A stretch of 41,916 nt of DNA, from contig JACQEJ010000118.1 in NCBI GenBank assembly GCA_016200645.1, forward strand, positions 1-41,916, in the 5' to 3' direction. Source of the DNA: Deltaproteobacteria bacterium (GTDB taxonomy: Bacteria; Desulfobacterota; GWC2-55-46; UBA9637). Positions 31,277-39,394 of this stretch are shown piece after piece; position 1 is the first letter of the stretch, and each line of letters starts with the position of its first letter. The position numbers and the translations under genes were made by a program. Below the pieces are notes generated by a model that was not told the DNA's origin, did no database searches, and saw only the letters and a program-made list of their open reading frames with translations.

Positions 31277-32431
31277 GTGAAAATTAGCAGTATAAATCAC
31301 ATGAACCACTTAAGGATTTCTGAACAGATAAACCTTATCTTTAATAAATGGATGGAAGGAGAGGAGAGAGGGTTCTTGTTCTATCTCCTTGTTCCATTTT
31401 TATACATTACTTCCATTCTCTACGGTATCGGTGTAAGGTTAAGGCTTTTTCTCTACCGCATTGGCATCTTCAAAATAAAGAGACTTAACTGCAAGGTGAT
31501 TTCCGTTGGCAATATGACCCTTGGAGGCAGCGGCAAGACGCCTGTGGCAATATTCTTAGCAGAAAAGTTTAAAGAAAACGGGAAAAGGGTAGTTATAGTA
31601 AGCAGGGGGTATCAAGGCAGGGTAAAGAATACGGGTATTGTGTCCGATGGAGATAATATATTATTAACTCCGGAAGATGCCGGCGACGAGCCGTATCTTA
31701 TGGCTCTCAAATTAAAAGGTGTTCCGGTAATCGTCGGCAGGGATAGATATAAAGCCGGCATGCATGCGATAAAAAAATTCAAGCCGGATATGATTATCCT
31801 TGACGACGGTTTCCAGCATATAGGTCTGCATAGAGAGATAAATATCTTAGTTGTTGATTCGAGGAGGGGATTTGGCAACGGCTATCTTTTCCCATTGGGC
31901 ATGTTGAGAGAGCCGCTTAATGGACTCAAGAGGGCGTCCATGATATTAGTCAAGGAGTCAGGGGTCAGGAGCCTGCCCCCGCAGGCTTCAAGCGGGGGGC
32001 AGAAGTCAGAAAAAAAAATAAATGTTGCGCTAATTGAGCAGGCGAAGGATTGTCCGACTATATCTTTTAGCTATAAAGCCGGCGCAATTGTGAATCCGGC
32101 CAATGGCTCCAGAATGCCTGCGGATGTCTTGAAAGGCAAAAAAGTTGCCGCCCTTTCCGGCATAGCTGACCCAAAATCCTTTCGGAATACGTTGGAAAGG
32201 CTGGGGGCTAAAGTGGCAAAAGAAATCGTCTATCCTGACCATCATCATTACACTCCGGATGATTTAGATGATATCGTTGAACGAATAAAAGGCGCTGACA
32301 TGGTGATAACTACAGAGAAAGATGCCGTGAAGCTAAAAAGACTTTCCATAGAATCTTTGCCGATATATGCCCTGGAAATAGATTTAGGGATAGAAGATAT
32401 AACTATGTTAAAGAGAATTGCAGGGGTCTGA
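31277..32431 (+). CDS. lpxK: tetraacyldisaccharide 4'-kinase
   Basis: A 384-residue LpxK, the inner-membrane kinase that phosphorylates the 4' position of the lipid A precursor. Visible are the N-terminal membrane helix (FYLLVPFLYITSILYGIGVR) and the P-loop VGNMTLGGSGKTPV. VVIVSRGYQGR, DDGFQH and the YPDHHHYTPDDLDDI motif follow. GTG 31277 has AGGTGA seven bases upstream; ATG 31301 is an alternative, and an open frame back to 31109 crosses non-coding repeats. An extra segment (ESGVRSLPPQASSGGQKSEK) lies before INVALIEQ, encoded by GTCAGGG/GTCAGAA-type heptads and a palindrome. Confidence 0.9.
   Translation: MKISSINHMNHLRISEQINLIFNKWMEGEERGFLFYLLVPFLYITSILYGIGVRLRLFLYRIGIFKIKRLNCKVISVGNMTLGGSGKTPVAIFLAEKFKENGKRVVIVSRGYQGRVKNTGIVSDGDNILLTPEDAGDEPYLMALKLKGVPVIVGRDRYKAGMHAIKKFKPDMIILDDGFQHIGLHREINILVVDSRRGFGNGYLFPLGMLREPLNGLKRASMILVKESGVRSLPPQASSGGQKSEKKINVALIEQAKDCPTISFSYKAGAIVNPANGSRMPADVLKGKKVAALSGIADPKSFRNTLERLGAKVAKEIVYPDHHHYTPDDLDDIVERIKGADMVITTEKDAVKLKRLSIESLPIYALEIDLGIEDITMLKRIAGV
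31952..32015. repeat. GTCAGGG-type heptads and palindrome inserted in lpxK
   Basis: GAGTCAGGGGTCAGG, an AGCCTGCCCCCGCAGGCT palindrome and GCAGAAGTCAGAA form an in-frame insertion of about 20 codons in lpxK. The GTCAGGG/GTCAGAA words are the same as in array B of pilQ. Confidence 0.65.
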
Positions 32432-32433
32432 GA

Positions 32434-33372
32434 GTGTTTCAAAGATTTATACTTCAATGTTTAAAAGTTTTATGCTGGTTTATCGGGCATATACCTCTGG
32501 GGCTATGTCTCTGGTTCGGCAGCATGCTTGGAAGGCTCGGTTTTTATATGGATAAAAAACACAGGAAAATCGCATTGAATAACCTGAATACTGCGTTTGG
32601 ACAGGAAAAATCAGATGATGAAATGGATTTAATAGCAAAAAAGGTCTTTGAAAATCTTGGAATGAATTTTATGGAATTTTTCAGGCTCCCGCGGCTTAAA
32701 AAAGGAGATTTAACCGGATATGTTGAATGCGAAGGATTTGAAAATTTTGAAAGGGCGTATAAGAAGGGCAGGGGAGTGATATTCCTTACCGGGCATTTTG
32801 GGAACTGGGAGCTTATGGCCGTGTTTTATGCGCTGATGGGTTATCCGGTGAATATCGTAGCAAGGGATTTGGACAGCCCTGTTGTAGATGAATTTGTAAG
32901 AAGGGTGAGGACAAAGTCCGGAAACAGAATAATTGCAAAGGGACGCTCTATGAGGGAGCTCATTAGAATACTCTCAAAGGGTGGCGTTGTGGGAGTTTTG
33001 CTTGACCAGAATGTCACCTGGAGCGAAGGGGTATTCGTATATTTTTTTAATAAGCTGGCCTGCACCAATAAAGGGGGCGCCCTTCTGGCTGCGGCAAGCG
33101 GCGCTGCGGTTGTGCCGACCTTCATTATAAGAGATGGAAAAAAACACAAGATAATTATCGGAGATGAGATCGCAGTTATCAATACCGGAGATAGGATAAA
33201 AGACCAGCTGGAAAACACAGCATCATTCACAAAGGTTATAGAAGATTTTGCACGGCAATATCCTGAGCAGTGGTTCTGGGTTCATCAAAGGTGGAAGACG
33301 AGGCCAGAAAATGACCCTCGTCAAGGGACAGAAAATGCGGCGCCGGTCTATCTTGACAAACCGCGAAAATAA
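32434..33372 (+). CDS. LpxL/HtrB-type lipid A acyltransferase
   Basis: A 312-residue membrane-bound acyltransferase. An N-terminal hydrophobic segment is followed by the catalytic motif TGHFGNWELM (HxxxxE type), then VARDLDSPVVDEFVRRVR and GVLLDQNVTWSEGVFVYFF, conserved in the HtrB/LpxL/LpxM family that adds secondary acyl chains to Kdo-lipid A. GTG 32434 lies two bases after the lpxK stop, so the two are translationally linked. Which acyl chain is transferred cannot be told. Confidence 0.9.
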   Translation: MFQRFILQCLKVLCWFIGHIPLGLCLWFGSMLGRLGFYMDKKHRKIALNNLNTAFGQEKSDDEMDLIAKKVFENLGMNFMEFFRLPRLKKGDLTGYVECEGFENFERAYKKGRGVIFLTGHFGNWELMAVFYALMGYPVNIVARDLDSPVVDEFVRRVRTKSGNRIIAKGRSMRELIRILSKGGVVGVLLDQNVTWSEGVFVYFFNKLACTNKGGALLAAASGAAVVPTFIIRDGKKHKIIIGDEIAVINTGDRIKDQLENTASFTKVIEDFARQYPEQWFWVHQRWKTRPENDPRQGTENAAPVYLDKPRK

Positions 33373-33374
33373 TC

Positions 33375-33659
33375 ATGCGGTCTCAAAATTTCTGTTCTCA
33401 ACAAATACAAATGTTCCCTTTTACAACAAATGAAATGTCCGCTTTTTGATTCGGCACGACGGGCAGAGGCGCGGGCAAGACGCTTGTCCTTGAGACCTTC
33501 TGTCCCGTCATCTTCGTAACGGCAAGGATGGCTAAAGGCTAAAGGCAAAAAACCCTTAGCCTTTAGCCATTTGCCATAAATCTCTTCAAATCGCATCTGC
33601 CTGACTTCTTGTGGCAACTCCGTCTGAGTCATGGTCATCCCCTGAAGGAATGAAAGCAT
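33375..33659 (-). pseudogene. transposase relic (ISNCY/IS1202-like) with heptamer insertion
   Basis: Minus-strand codons give MTQTELPQEVRQMRFEEIYG at the N-terminus and, after a break, DDGTEGLKDKRLARASARRA. These are the opening and post-HTH parts of ISNCY/IS1202-type transposases. The HTH between them is replaced by residues from heptamer array H, and the catalytic domain is missing. Near the far end two 24-base direct repeats (33399-33422 and 33424-33447, CAACAAATACAAATG versus CAACAAATGAAATG) may be the element's terminal binding sites. Family assignment is from memory of the motifs. Confidence 0.5.
33527..33575. repeat. heptamer inverted array H, inside the transposase relic
   Basis: GGCTAAA, GGCTAAA, GGCAAAA, then the complement TTAGCCT TTAGCCA TTTGCC. 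The array replaces the expected helix-turn-helix coding sequence of the relic. Confidence 0.75.
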
Positions 33660-33738
33660 GAACTTGCCCCGTTATGTATTTAATCTTCCTTTATACTTTG
33701 TATGGTTCTTATTTCAAGAAATGCAGCTTCAAAAAACT

Positions 33739-35730
33739 ATGACCTCTCTCGACCAACTCTGCATAAACACCCTCAGGTTTCTGGCTGTGGACGCTGTGGA
33801 ACAGGCCAAATCTGGACATCCGGGTATGCCTCTGGGCGCTGCGCCTATGACATACACGGTGTGGAATCGTTTTCTCCGGCACAACCCTAAAAATCCTTTG
33901 TGGTTCAACCGCGACCGTTTTATCCTTTCTGCGGGACACGGCTCAGCCCTGTTATATGCCATGCTTCATATGACAGGATACGACCTTTCCCTTGATGAGA
34001 TAAAACGCTTTCGCCAGTTGGGGAGCAAAACTCCGGGACATCCCGAATATGGACATGCGCCTGGTGTCGAGGCAACCACCGGGCCGCTGGGACAGGGTTT
34101 TGCTATGGGCGTTGGCATGGCTGTAGCAGAGAGATTTCTTGCCGCTCATTTTAACCGCCCAGGTTTTTCCATCGTTGATCACTGCGCCTACGCCATCGTA
34201 TCGGACGGCGATCTCATGGAAGGCGTATCTTCCGAGGCCGCATCCCTTGCGGGAACCCTCGGCCTCGGCAAGCTCATCTATTTATACGATGACAATGATA
34301 TTTCAATCGAGGGAAACACGGATTGCGCCTTTACCGAGGATGTCAAAGGCAGATTTGCCGCATACAACTGGCAGGTGATATCCGTAGCCGATGGGAATGA
34401 TATTGAAGGCATCGCATCGGCAATCAGCGCGGCAAAGGCGGAAGAGACAAGGCCGAGTCTCATCATCGTGAAAACCCATATTGGCTATGGCAGCCCAAAA
34501 CAGGATACTGCTGCTGCGCATGGAGAGCCGCTGGGTGCAGAGGCAGCGGAAGAGACAAAAAAGAATCTGGGCTGGCCGCTCTCTCCTCTGTTTTATATCC
34601 CTGATGAGGCGTTGAATCATTTCAGGCAGGCTGCGGAGCAGGGGAAAAAATGGGAAGCGGATTGGAATACGCTTTTTGAAAATTACAAACAGGCGCATCC
34701 TGAACTTGCGCTTCAATTTGAACAGGCGATTCACGGCAGGCTGCCGGAGACGTTGGAAAAGGCGCTCCCCCATTTTAAACCTGAGGACGGCGCTATCGCC
34801 ACGCGCAGCGCATCAGGAAAGATAATGAACAGCATCGCCGGAATCATGCCCCATTTTATGGGCGGCTCTGCAGACCTTGCGCCATCCACCATGACCTATC
34901 TGAACGGCTGCGGCGATTTCTCTTCTCAAAATCCCAAAGGCCGCAACCTCCATTTCGGCGTCCGCGAACATGCTATGGGAGGCATCGTGAACGGCATCTC
35001 CCTTCATCGCGGCGTCATACCTTACGGTTCTACCTTTCTGATATTTTCGGATTACATGCGGCCTGCCATTCGTCTTGCTGCGCTGATGCAGACCCACTCC
35101 ATTTTTATCTTCACCCATGACAGCATTGGTCTGGGAGAGGACGGCCCAACGCATCAGCCTGTGGAACAGCTGATGAGCCTCAGGCTCATACCGGGTTTTA
35201 CCCTTCTGCGTCCTGCGGATGCCAATGAGACTTTAGCCGCATGGAAGATAGCCCTTAAGCGGCGCAGGCCTGTTGCTCTGGCATTGACACGGCAGAAACT
35301 GCCGATATTGGATTCCAAAAAATATCCGATTGACGAAGGAGTTCCAAAGGGCGGCTATATTCTGGCGGATTCAGGGCAAGCTGATATTATATTGATCGCC
35401 ACTGGCTCCGAACTTCATCTCATTCTCTCTGCAAGAGAGGGGCTTTTAAAACAGGGCATCAAGGTGCGTGTTGTGTCCATGCCCTCGTGGGAGCTCTTTA
35501 ACGAACAGACGGAAGAATACCGGAATTCTGTGCTTTCGCCGAATATTCCTAAACTTGCTGTTGAGGCAGGAAGCCCTCTGGGGTGGAAAGGGTATGTTGG
35601 CGATAAAGGAGATGTGATAGGCCTGAACCGCTTCGGCGCGTCCGCGCCGGGAAATACCGTGCTGGAGACGCTGGGGCTTTCGGTGGAGAATGTGGTGAAG
35701 CGGGCGATGAAGTTGTTACGGCAAGCCTAA
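33739..35730 (+). CDS. tkt: transketolase
   Basis: A 663-residue transketolase of normal length, a thiamine-diphosphate enzyme of the pentose phosphate pathway or Calvin cycle. Motifs seen: [25 protein letters not shown], the TPP-binding [20 protein letters not shown] with [27 protein letters not shown] and the [16 protein letters not shown] acceptor-site motif. MTSLDQL at 33739 is the usual N-terminus; ATG 33721 and 33658 are in-frame alternatives and none has a strong ribosome site. The upstream region is an IS relic, so its promoter may derive from it. No other pentose-phosphate gene is adjacent. Confidence 0.95.
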   Translation: MTSLDQLCINTLRFLAVDAVEQAKSGHPGMPLGAAPMTYTVWNRFLRHNPKNPLWFNRDRFILSAGHGSALLYAMLHMTGYDLSLDEIKRFRQLGSKTPGHPEYGHAPGVEATTGPLGQGFAMGVGMAVAERFLAAHFNRPGFSIVDHCAYAIVSDGDLMEGVSSEAASLAGTLGLGKLIYLYDDNDISIEGNTDCAFTEDVKGRFAAYNWQVISVADGNDIEGIASAISAAKAEETRPSLIIVKTHIGYGSPKQDTAAAHGEPLGAEAAEETKKNLGWPLSPLFYIPDEALNHFRQAAEQGKKWEADWNTLFENYKQAHPELALQFEQAIHGRLPETLEKALPHFKPEDGAIATRSASGKIMNSIAGIMPHFMGGSADLAPSTMTYLNGCGDFSSQNPKGRNLHFGVREHAMGGIVNGISLHRGVIPYGSTFLIFSDYMRPAIRLAALMQTHSIFIFTHDSIGLGEDGPTHQPVEQLMSLRLIPGFTLLRPADANETLAAWKIALKRRRPVALALTRQKLPILDSKKYPIDEGVPKGGYILADSGQADIILIATGSELHLILSAREGLLKQGIKVRVVSMPSWELFNEQTEEYRNSVLSPNIPKLAVEAGSPLGWKGYVGDKGDVIGLNRFGASAPGNTVLETLGLSVENVVKRAMKLLRQA

Positions 35731-35819
35731 GGTATAATGAAATATTGATTTTTATCATATGCCTTTCTATCCTGCTGCTGCATAATAGAGTAAAAAACAA
35801 ACGCAGGAGGTAATACACT

Positions 35820-36497
35820 ATGGAAAAGATACTGGATGTGCGGGATACGGCTCCCAAGGAAAGGCATCCGAGGATATTTGAAACATTCAGGGGGCTTAAA
35901 CCGGGAGAATATTTTGTACTAGTCAATGACCATGAGCCAAAACCCTTATTGTATCAATTTCAAGCCGAGCATCACGGCGAGTTTGACTGGTGGGTTTTGG
36001 AGCAAGGGCCTCAGGTCTGGAGGGTAGCTATTGCAAAGAGAGAGGTGAATGATCCCAACAGGACAGTCACTGAATTCTTGCAGACAGACCACAAAAGGCT
36101 TGATAAAATATTTAACGGGTTTCTCAAGGCTGTTCAGGAGAAAAACTGGGGTGAGGCGGCGAAAGATTTCAGAGAATTCAGAACCGGGCTTAAAAGACAT
36201 ATAAGGGCCGAGGAGGAGATACTTTTTCCGCTTTTTGAAGTCAAGACAGGCATGTATGAAGGCGGCCCGACAACGGTAATGAGAATGGAGCATAAGGACA
36301 TACAGGAGCTGCTGGATAAGATACTTCAGGCAACGGACGCCAGAGACGATGCTCAGGTTCCTGCTGCCGCAAATAGAATCATGAGTATCCTGACAGACCA
36401 TAATATGAAAGAAGAGCACATCCTTTATCCTGAGTCTGATGAGTTTTTATCAGAGGCGGAGAGGGGAGAGGTTGTGAAGAAGGCCCAGCTCCTTTGA
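35820..36497 (+). CDS. DUF2249 plus hemerythrin-like domain protein
   Basis: A 225-residue fusion. Residues 1-80 are DUF2249 (LDVRDTAPKERHPRIFETFR, VLVNDHEPKPLLYQFQAEH), a TusA-like fold. Residues 85-225 are a hemerythrin HHE domain with His/Glu ligands in TDHKRLDKIF, LKRHIRAEEEILFP, MRMEHKDIQELL and LTDHNMKEEHILYPE. Such proteins bind a diiron centre and are linked to oxygen or NO sensing and iron-sulphur repair. A perfect AGGAGG precedes ATG 35820. A second HHE protein lies at 37239. Confidence 0.87.
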   Translation: MEKILDVRDTAPKERHPRIFETFRGLKPGEYFVLVNDHEPKPLLYQFQAEHHGEFDWWVLEQGPQVWRVAIAKREVNDPNRTVTEFLQTDHKRLDKIFNGFLKAVQEKNWGEAAKDFREFRTGLKRHIRAEEEILFPLFEVKTGMYEGGPTTVMRMEHKDIQELLDKILQATDARDDAQVPAAANRIMSILTDHNMKEEHILYPESDEFLSEAERGEVVKKAQLL

Positions 36498-36504
36498 TTG
36501 AAGA

Positions 36505-36535
36505 CAATATCTAAATCCTAATATCTAAATCCTAA
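36505..36535. repeat. TATCTAAATCCTAA direct repeat (14 bases, twice)
   Basis: Two copies of a 14-base unit, equal to two heptads, lie between the hemerythrin and methyltransferase genes. No reverse array is seen. Confidence 0.6.
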
Positions 36536-36547
36536 ACGGGGTTGCTC

Positions 36548-37111
36548 ATGCCTCATAAATTTGAACCGACAAATATAGAACTCCTGATAAACAACGACAG
36601 GATAAAGGAATTAAATCCTGTTCAATTCCTGCGCGAAAATGGCCTGCAGGAGGGTATGTGCTTTGCCGATATCGGATGCGGCCCTGGTTTCTTTTCGATA
36701 CCCGCCGCCCATATCATTGGAGATAAAGGGATGGTCTATGCAATAGATATTCAGGAGGAGATGGTCAATAAGTTGAAACAAAGAAGGCCTCCGGAAAATT
36801 TAAAGATTATAATATCTCAGGAAAATACCATCCCTCTTGAAAATACTGCTGTGGATTTTGCCCTTCTTGCCTTCGTGTTGCATGAAACCGAAGACAGGAT
36901 TGCTTTTTTAAAAGAAGCGAAAAGATGTTTGAGGCCTCAGTCTATCTTGTTAGTTGTGGAGTGGGAAAAAAAGATTGAAGACAAAGGGCCGCCTTTTGAA
37001 GAAAGGATCGAGCGTGATGAAGCAGAGAAATTGATAGAAGCTGCAGGATTCAAGATACAGGAGACCGCGAGCCTGAACCCTTCCCATTATAAAATAAAGG
37101 CCCGGAAGTAA
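36548..37111 (+). CDS. class I SAM-dependent methyltransferase
   Basis: A 187-residue Rossmann methyltransferase. Motif I is FADIGCGPGFFSIPAA, motif II VYAIDIQ, and the post-I region VDFALLAFVLHETEDR, typical of UbiE/Methyltransf_11 and arsenite-methyltransferase-like enzymes. No Cys cluster is seen, so small-molecule or lipid methylation is possible but unassigned. ATG 36548 is preferred to TTG 36542; GGGG lies seven bases upstream. It sits between two hemerythrin-like genes. Confidence 0.82.
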   Translation: MPHKFEPTNIELLINNDRIKELNPVQFLRENGLQEGMCFADIGCGPGFFSIPAAHIIGDKGMVYAIDIQEEMVNKLKQRRPPENLKIIISQENTIPLENTAVDFALLAFVLHETEDRIAFLKEAKRCLRPQSILLVVEWEKKIEDKGPPFEERIERDEAEKLIEAAGFKIQETASLNPSHYKIKARK

Positions 37112-37166
37112 CCCTCCCGCCTTTCTCCATCCCTTTAGGTTTTTGCAATAGAGACTGGAATAACCC

Positions 37167-37195
37167 TTGCGCAACATTAGGTGTTTTGTTATAGT
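37167..37195 (+). promoter_or_regulatory. putative sigma-70-type promoter before the second hemerythrin gene
   Basis: TTGCGC (37167-37172), 17-base spacer, TATAGT (37190-37195). The -35 matches four of six bases and the -10 five of six. It is the only good candidate in the 127-base gap. Confidence 0.45.
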
Positions 37196-37238
37196 TAGAC
37201 AATTTTAACCGAGCCGTATTTGATATGCGGAGAGAACT

Positions 37239-37685
37239 ATGGCGGAGAAGGAACAATTTCTTTATGGGTTAGAAAAAGAGCATGCAAGTATAGTTGACTT
37301 ATTGAATGGGTTAGAGCCTGTATTGAAAAGCGGAGGAGTCAATGATGTTGCATCTATGGTAAGAAATCTCAATCAACTGAAGGAAATACTGACATACCAT
37401 CTAAAAAATGAAGACCGCATATTCTATCCTGACATGAAAAAAAGGGCTATTGAACTCGGACAGGATGCATTGCTCTCTGCACTGGATGTCTTTATAGAGG
37501 ATATGCATAAAATCTCAAAAAAGGTCTTTGATTTCTTTTCGAAATACAAAAGCGGAAACGATATTGCATCCGATAAAAAGGGGTTTATTCAGGGTATGAT
37601 TGATTTAAGAGACGCGCTGATTAAAAGGATAAACACCGAAGAAAAAACCCTGTACTACATTTACAAGGCATACTACGACATATAA
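37239..37685 (+). CDS. hemerythrin HHE-domain protein
   Basis: A 148-residue four-helix-bundle protein with the metal-ligand pattern LEKEHASIVDLL, LTYHLKNEDRIFYPD, IEDMHKISKKVFDF and EEKTLYYIY. A diiron oxygen- or NO-binding role is expected. GGAG lies eight bases before ATG 37239. It is followed six bases later by the carbonic-anhydrase-like gene, so both are likely co-transcribed. Confidence 0.8.
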   Translation: MAEKEQFLYGLEKEHASIVDLLNGLEPVLKSGGVNDVASMVRNLNQLKEILTYHLKNEDRIFYPDMKKRAIELGQDALLSALDVFIEDMHKISKKVFDFFSKYKSGNDIASDKKGFIQGMIDLRDALIKRINTEEKTLYYIYKAYYDI

Positions 37686-37690
37686 CCCTC

Positions 37691-38203
37691 ATGATAAAAC
37701 CTCACAAAGGCATACATCCAAAAATACATCCTGCAGCCTATATTGAAGAGAGCGCCCAGATTATCGGCGATGTGGAAATAGGCGAGCATTCCAGCGTCTG
37801 GTGCAATGCAGTGCTGCGCGGGGATGTTCACTACATCAAACTGGGCAAAAGGACAAATATTCAGGATAACTGCGTCCTCCACGGCACCAATGGCGTGTAT
37901 CCTGTAATGCTTGGCGATGACATTACCGTTGGCCACAATGTTACTTTGCATGGATGCGTTATCAAAGACAGATGCCTCATCGGCATGGGTTCAATCATAC
38001 TTGATGGCGTTACCATCGGTGAAGATTCAATAATAGGCGCAGGCGCATTGGTTACAGAGAAAACCATAATTCCGCCGAGAAGCCTCGTCATGGGCCTGCC
38101 TGGAAAGGTTGCACGGCAGCTTACAGACGAAGATGCGGCAAGAATCTTAAAATCTGCAAAAAATTATATTGAATATTCAAAGGACTATAAAGACAGGGGA
38201 TAG
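37691..38203 (+). CDS. gamma-carbonic-anhydrase-like hexapeptide protein
   Basis: A 170-residue left-handed beta-helix protein of the gamma-class carbonic anhydrase/YrdA/PaaY family. Hexapeptide turns start at AYIEESAQIIGDVEIGEHSS. WCNAVLRGD, INQDN-type NIQDNCVLHG and VGHNVTLHGC carry the three zinc-ligand histidines, and GAGALVTEKTIIPPRSLVMG is the family signature. Many homologues are carbonic anhydrases; others are acyl-CoA related, so activity is probable rather than certain. It begins six bases after the hemerythrin gene. Confidence 0.88.
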   Translation: MIKPHKGIHPKIHPAAYIEESAQIIGDVEIGEHSSVWCNAVLRGDVHYIKLGKRTNIQDNCVLHGTNGVYPVMLGDDITVGHNVTLHGCVIKDRCLIGMGSIILDGVTIGEDSIIGAGALVTEKTIIPPRSLVMGLPGKVARQLTDEDAARILKSAKNYIEYSKDYKDRG

Positions 38204-38204
38204 A

Positions 38205-38262
38205 GACTGGAGGCTTGGGGCTGGTAAAAACCAGTCCCAAGTCCCTAGCCCCCAGTCCCGGT
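38205..38262. repeat. heptamer inverted array I before exbB
   Basis: GACTGGAGGCTTGGGGCTGG faces CCAGTCC, CAAGTCC, CTAGCCC, CCAGTCC: seven-base units and their complement around a short AAAA loop. It ends about seven bases before ATG 38269. Confidence 0.8.
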
Positions 38263-38268
38263 ATTATT

Positions 38269-38886
38269 ATGTTTAACAATCTCGGTCTTATAAACTTGCT
38301 TCAAAAAGGCGGCATTACGGTTATTGTGCTTGCCTTTTTTTCTATCCTTTCTATCGGCGTAATGATGGAGAGATTGTGGGTATTCTTTAAATTCAGAAAA
38401 GGCTTAAAAACATTTTTTCCGCAAATTCTAAGGGCATTCAAAAACGGCGGCAGGGAAGCGGCATCTGCAATTTGCGATACAGAAGAACCTGCGGCAAGGG
38501 TTTTAAAGGCAGGGCTTTCAAAATATCATGAAGGAAAGACAGCCGTTGGCGAGGCAATGGAGCTGGCAGCAAGGCAGGAAATACTCTCTTTGGAAAGATA
38601 TCTGGGTGTGCTGGGAACCATCGGAAGCACGGCTCCATTTATCGGCCTTTTTGGCACTGTGCTTGGCATTATCAGGGCATTCCATGACCTTGCTATTGCC
38701 GAAGGCGCTGGGCCGTCCGTTGTGGCAGACGGCATTGCAGAGGCGTTGGTCGCAACTGCCGCAGGCCTTTTTGTTGCGGTGCCTGCTGTTATGGCGTATA
38801 ACTATTTTACAAGAAGGATAAACAGCTTAAGCATTGAGCTTGAAGGCAAAGCAGCAGAATTTTTGGATGCGCTTTTTGAGCCGTAG
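38269..38886 (+). CDS. exbB: ExbB/TolQ/MotA-family proton channel protein
   Basis: A 205-residue inner-membrane protein with three membrane segments: ITVIVLAFFSILSIGVMMER, GTIGSTAPFIGLFGTVLGII and GIAEALVATAAGLFVAVPAV. The last two contain the conserved Pro and Thr residues of the ExbB/TolQ pore. With ExbD it uses the proton-motive force to power a TonB- or TolA-like partner, absent from the window. ATG 38269 is chosen because the upstream 18 in-frame codons are heptamer repeat I; no ribosome site is visible. Its stop lies inside a palindrome. Confidence 0.88.
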   Translation: MFNNLGLINLLQKGGITVIVLAFFSILSIGVMMERLWVFFKFRKGLKTFFPQILRAFKNGGREAASAICDTEEPAARVLKAGLSKYHEGKTAVGEAMELAARQEILSLERYLGVLGTIGSTAPFIGLFGTVLGIIRAFHDLAIAEGAGPSVVADGIAEALVATAAGLFVAVPAVMAYNYFTRRINSLSIELEGKAAEFLDALFEP

Positions 38887-38938
38887 CGTTGGGGTTTATC
38901 CCCAACGAAAAACCGTTGCCCATAAAGGGCAACGCTAC
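38883..38938. repeat. nested palindrome between exbB and exbD
   Basis: GTAGCGTTG (38883-38891) and CAACGCTAC (38930-38938) enclose two smaller hairpins: GTTGGGG-TTTAT-CCCCAAC and GTTGCCC-ATAAA-GGGCAAC. This makes a three-way, cloverleaf-like fold without T-run. It could modulate expression between the two subunits. Confidence 0.75.
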
Positions 38939-38953
38939 AAAAGGATTTTTATA

Positions 38954-39373
38954 GTGAAAAAATGGAGCCTTGCCAACAATAACAGAGAAAAGATTATCTC
39001 TGAGATAAACATTACGCCATTGACCGATGTTATGCTAGTCCTTCTTGTGATTTTTATGGTAACAACGCCGCTTTTAGTCATGCAATCCTTTAAAATCAAG
39101 CTGCCCAAGGCGGTTTCGGCGGAGGCTGAGCCAGGCAAGGGGATAACGCTTTCCATTGCAACAGGAGGGATGATTTATCTGAACAATAAGGCGGTTAAAA
39201 TGGAAGGGCTTTTTGATTCAATAAAATCCGAGCTTAAAACTGCATCCGACAGAACCGTAATAATAAAGGCGGATAAGGATATCCCGCATGGCATGGTTGT
39301 AAAAGTCTTGGATACGGCAAAACGCGCCGGAGCAGAGAAGTTGTCTATCGCAACAGAGCCGGAAAAGAAATAG
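38954..39373 (+). CDS. exbD: ExbD/TolR-family protein
   Basis: A 139-residue bitopic protein. SEINITPLTDVMLVLLVIFM holds the membrane helix with the conserved proton-carrying Asp, followed by a periplasmic domain (GMIYLNNKAVKMEGLFDSIK, DRTVIIKADKDIPHGMVVKV). GTG 38954 has AAGGA nine bases upstream; the open frame back to 38834 overlaps exbB and the palindrome and is rejected. It forms the energising complex with ExbB. Confidence 0.88.
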   Translation: MKKWSLANNNREKIISEINITPLTDVMLVLLVIFMVTTPLLVMQSFKIKLPKAVSAEAEPGKGITLSIATGGMIYLNNKAVKMEGLFDSIKSELKTASDRTVIIKADKDIPHGMVVKVLDTAKRAGAEKLSIATEPEKK

Positions 39374-39394
39374 GTTCTTGCTGAAAAAAATGTT

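Noticed and set aside
34303-34773. 156-residue minus-strand ORF inside transketolase
   Set aside because: Shadow of a strongly conserved enzyme on the other strand.
35731-35819. Promoter candidates before the DUF2249/hemerythrin gene
   Set aside because: TTGATT and TAATAG-like boxes exist but their spacing is wrong; only the ribosome site is convincing.
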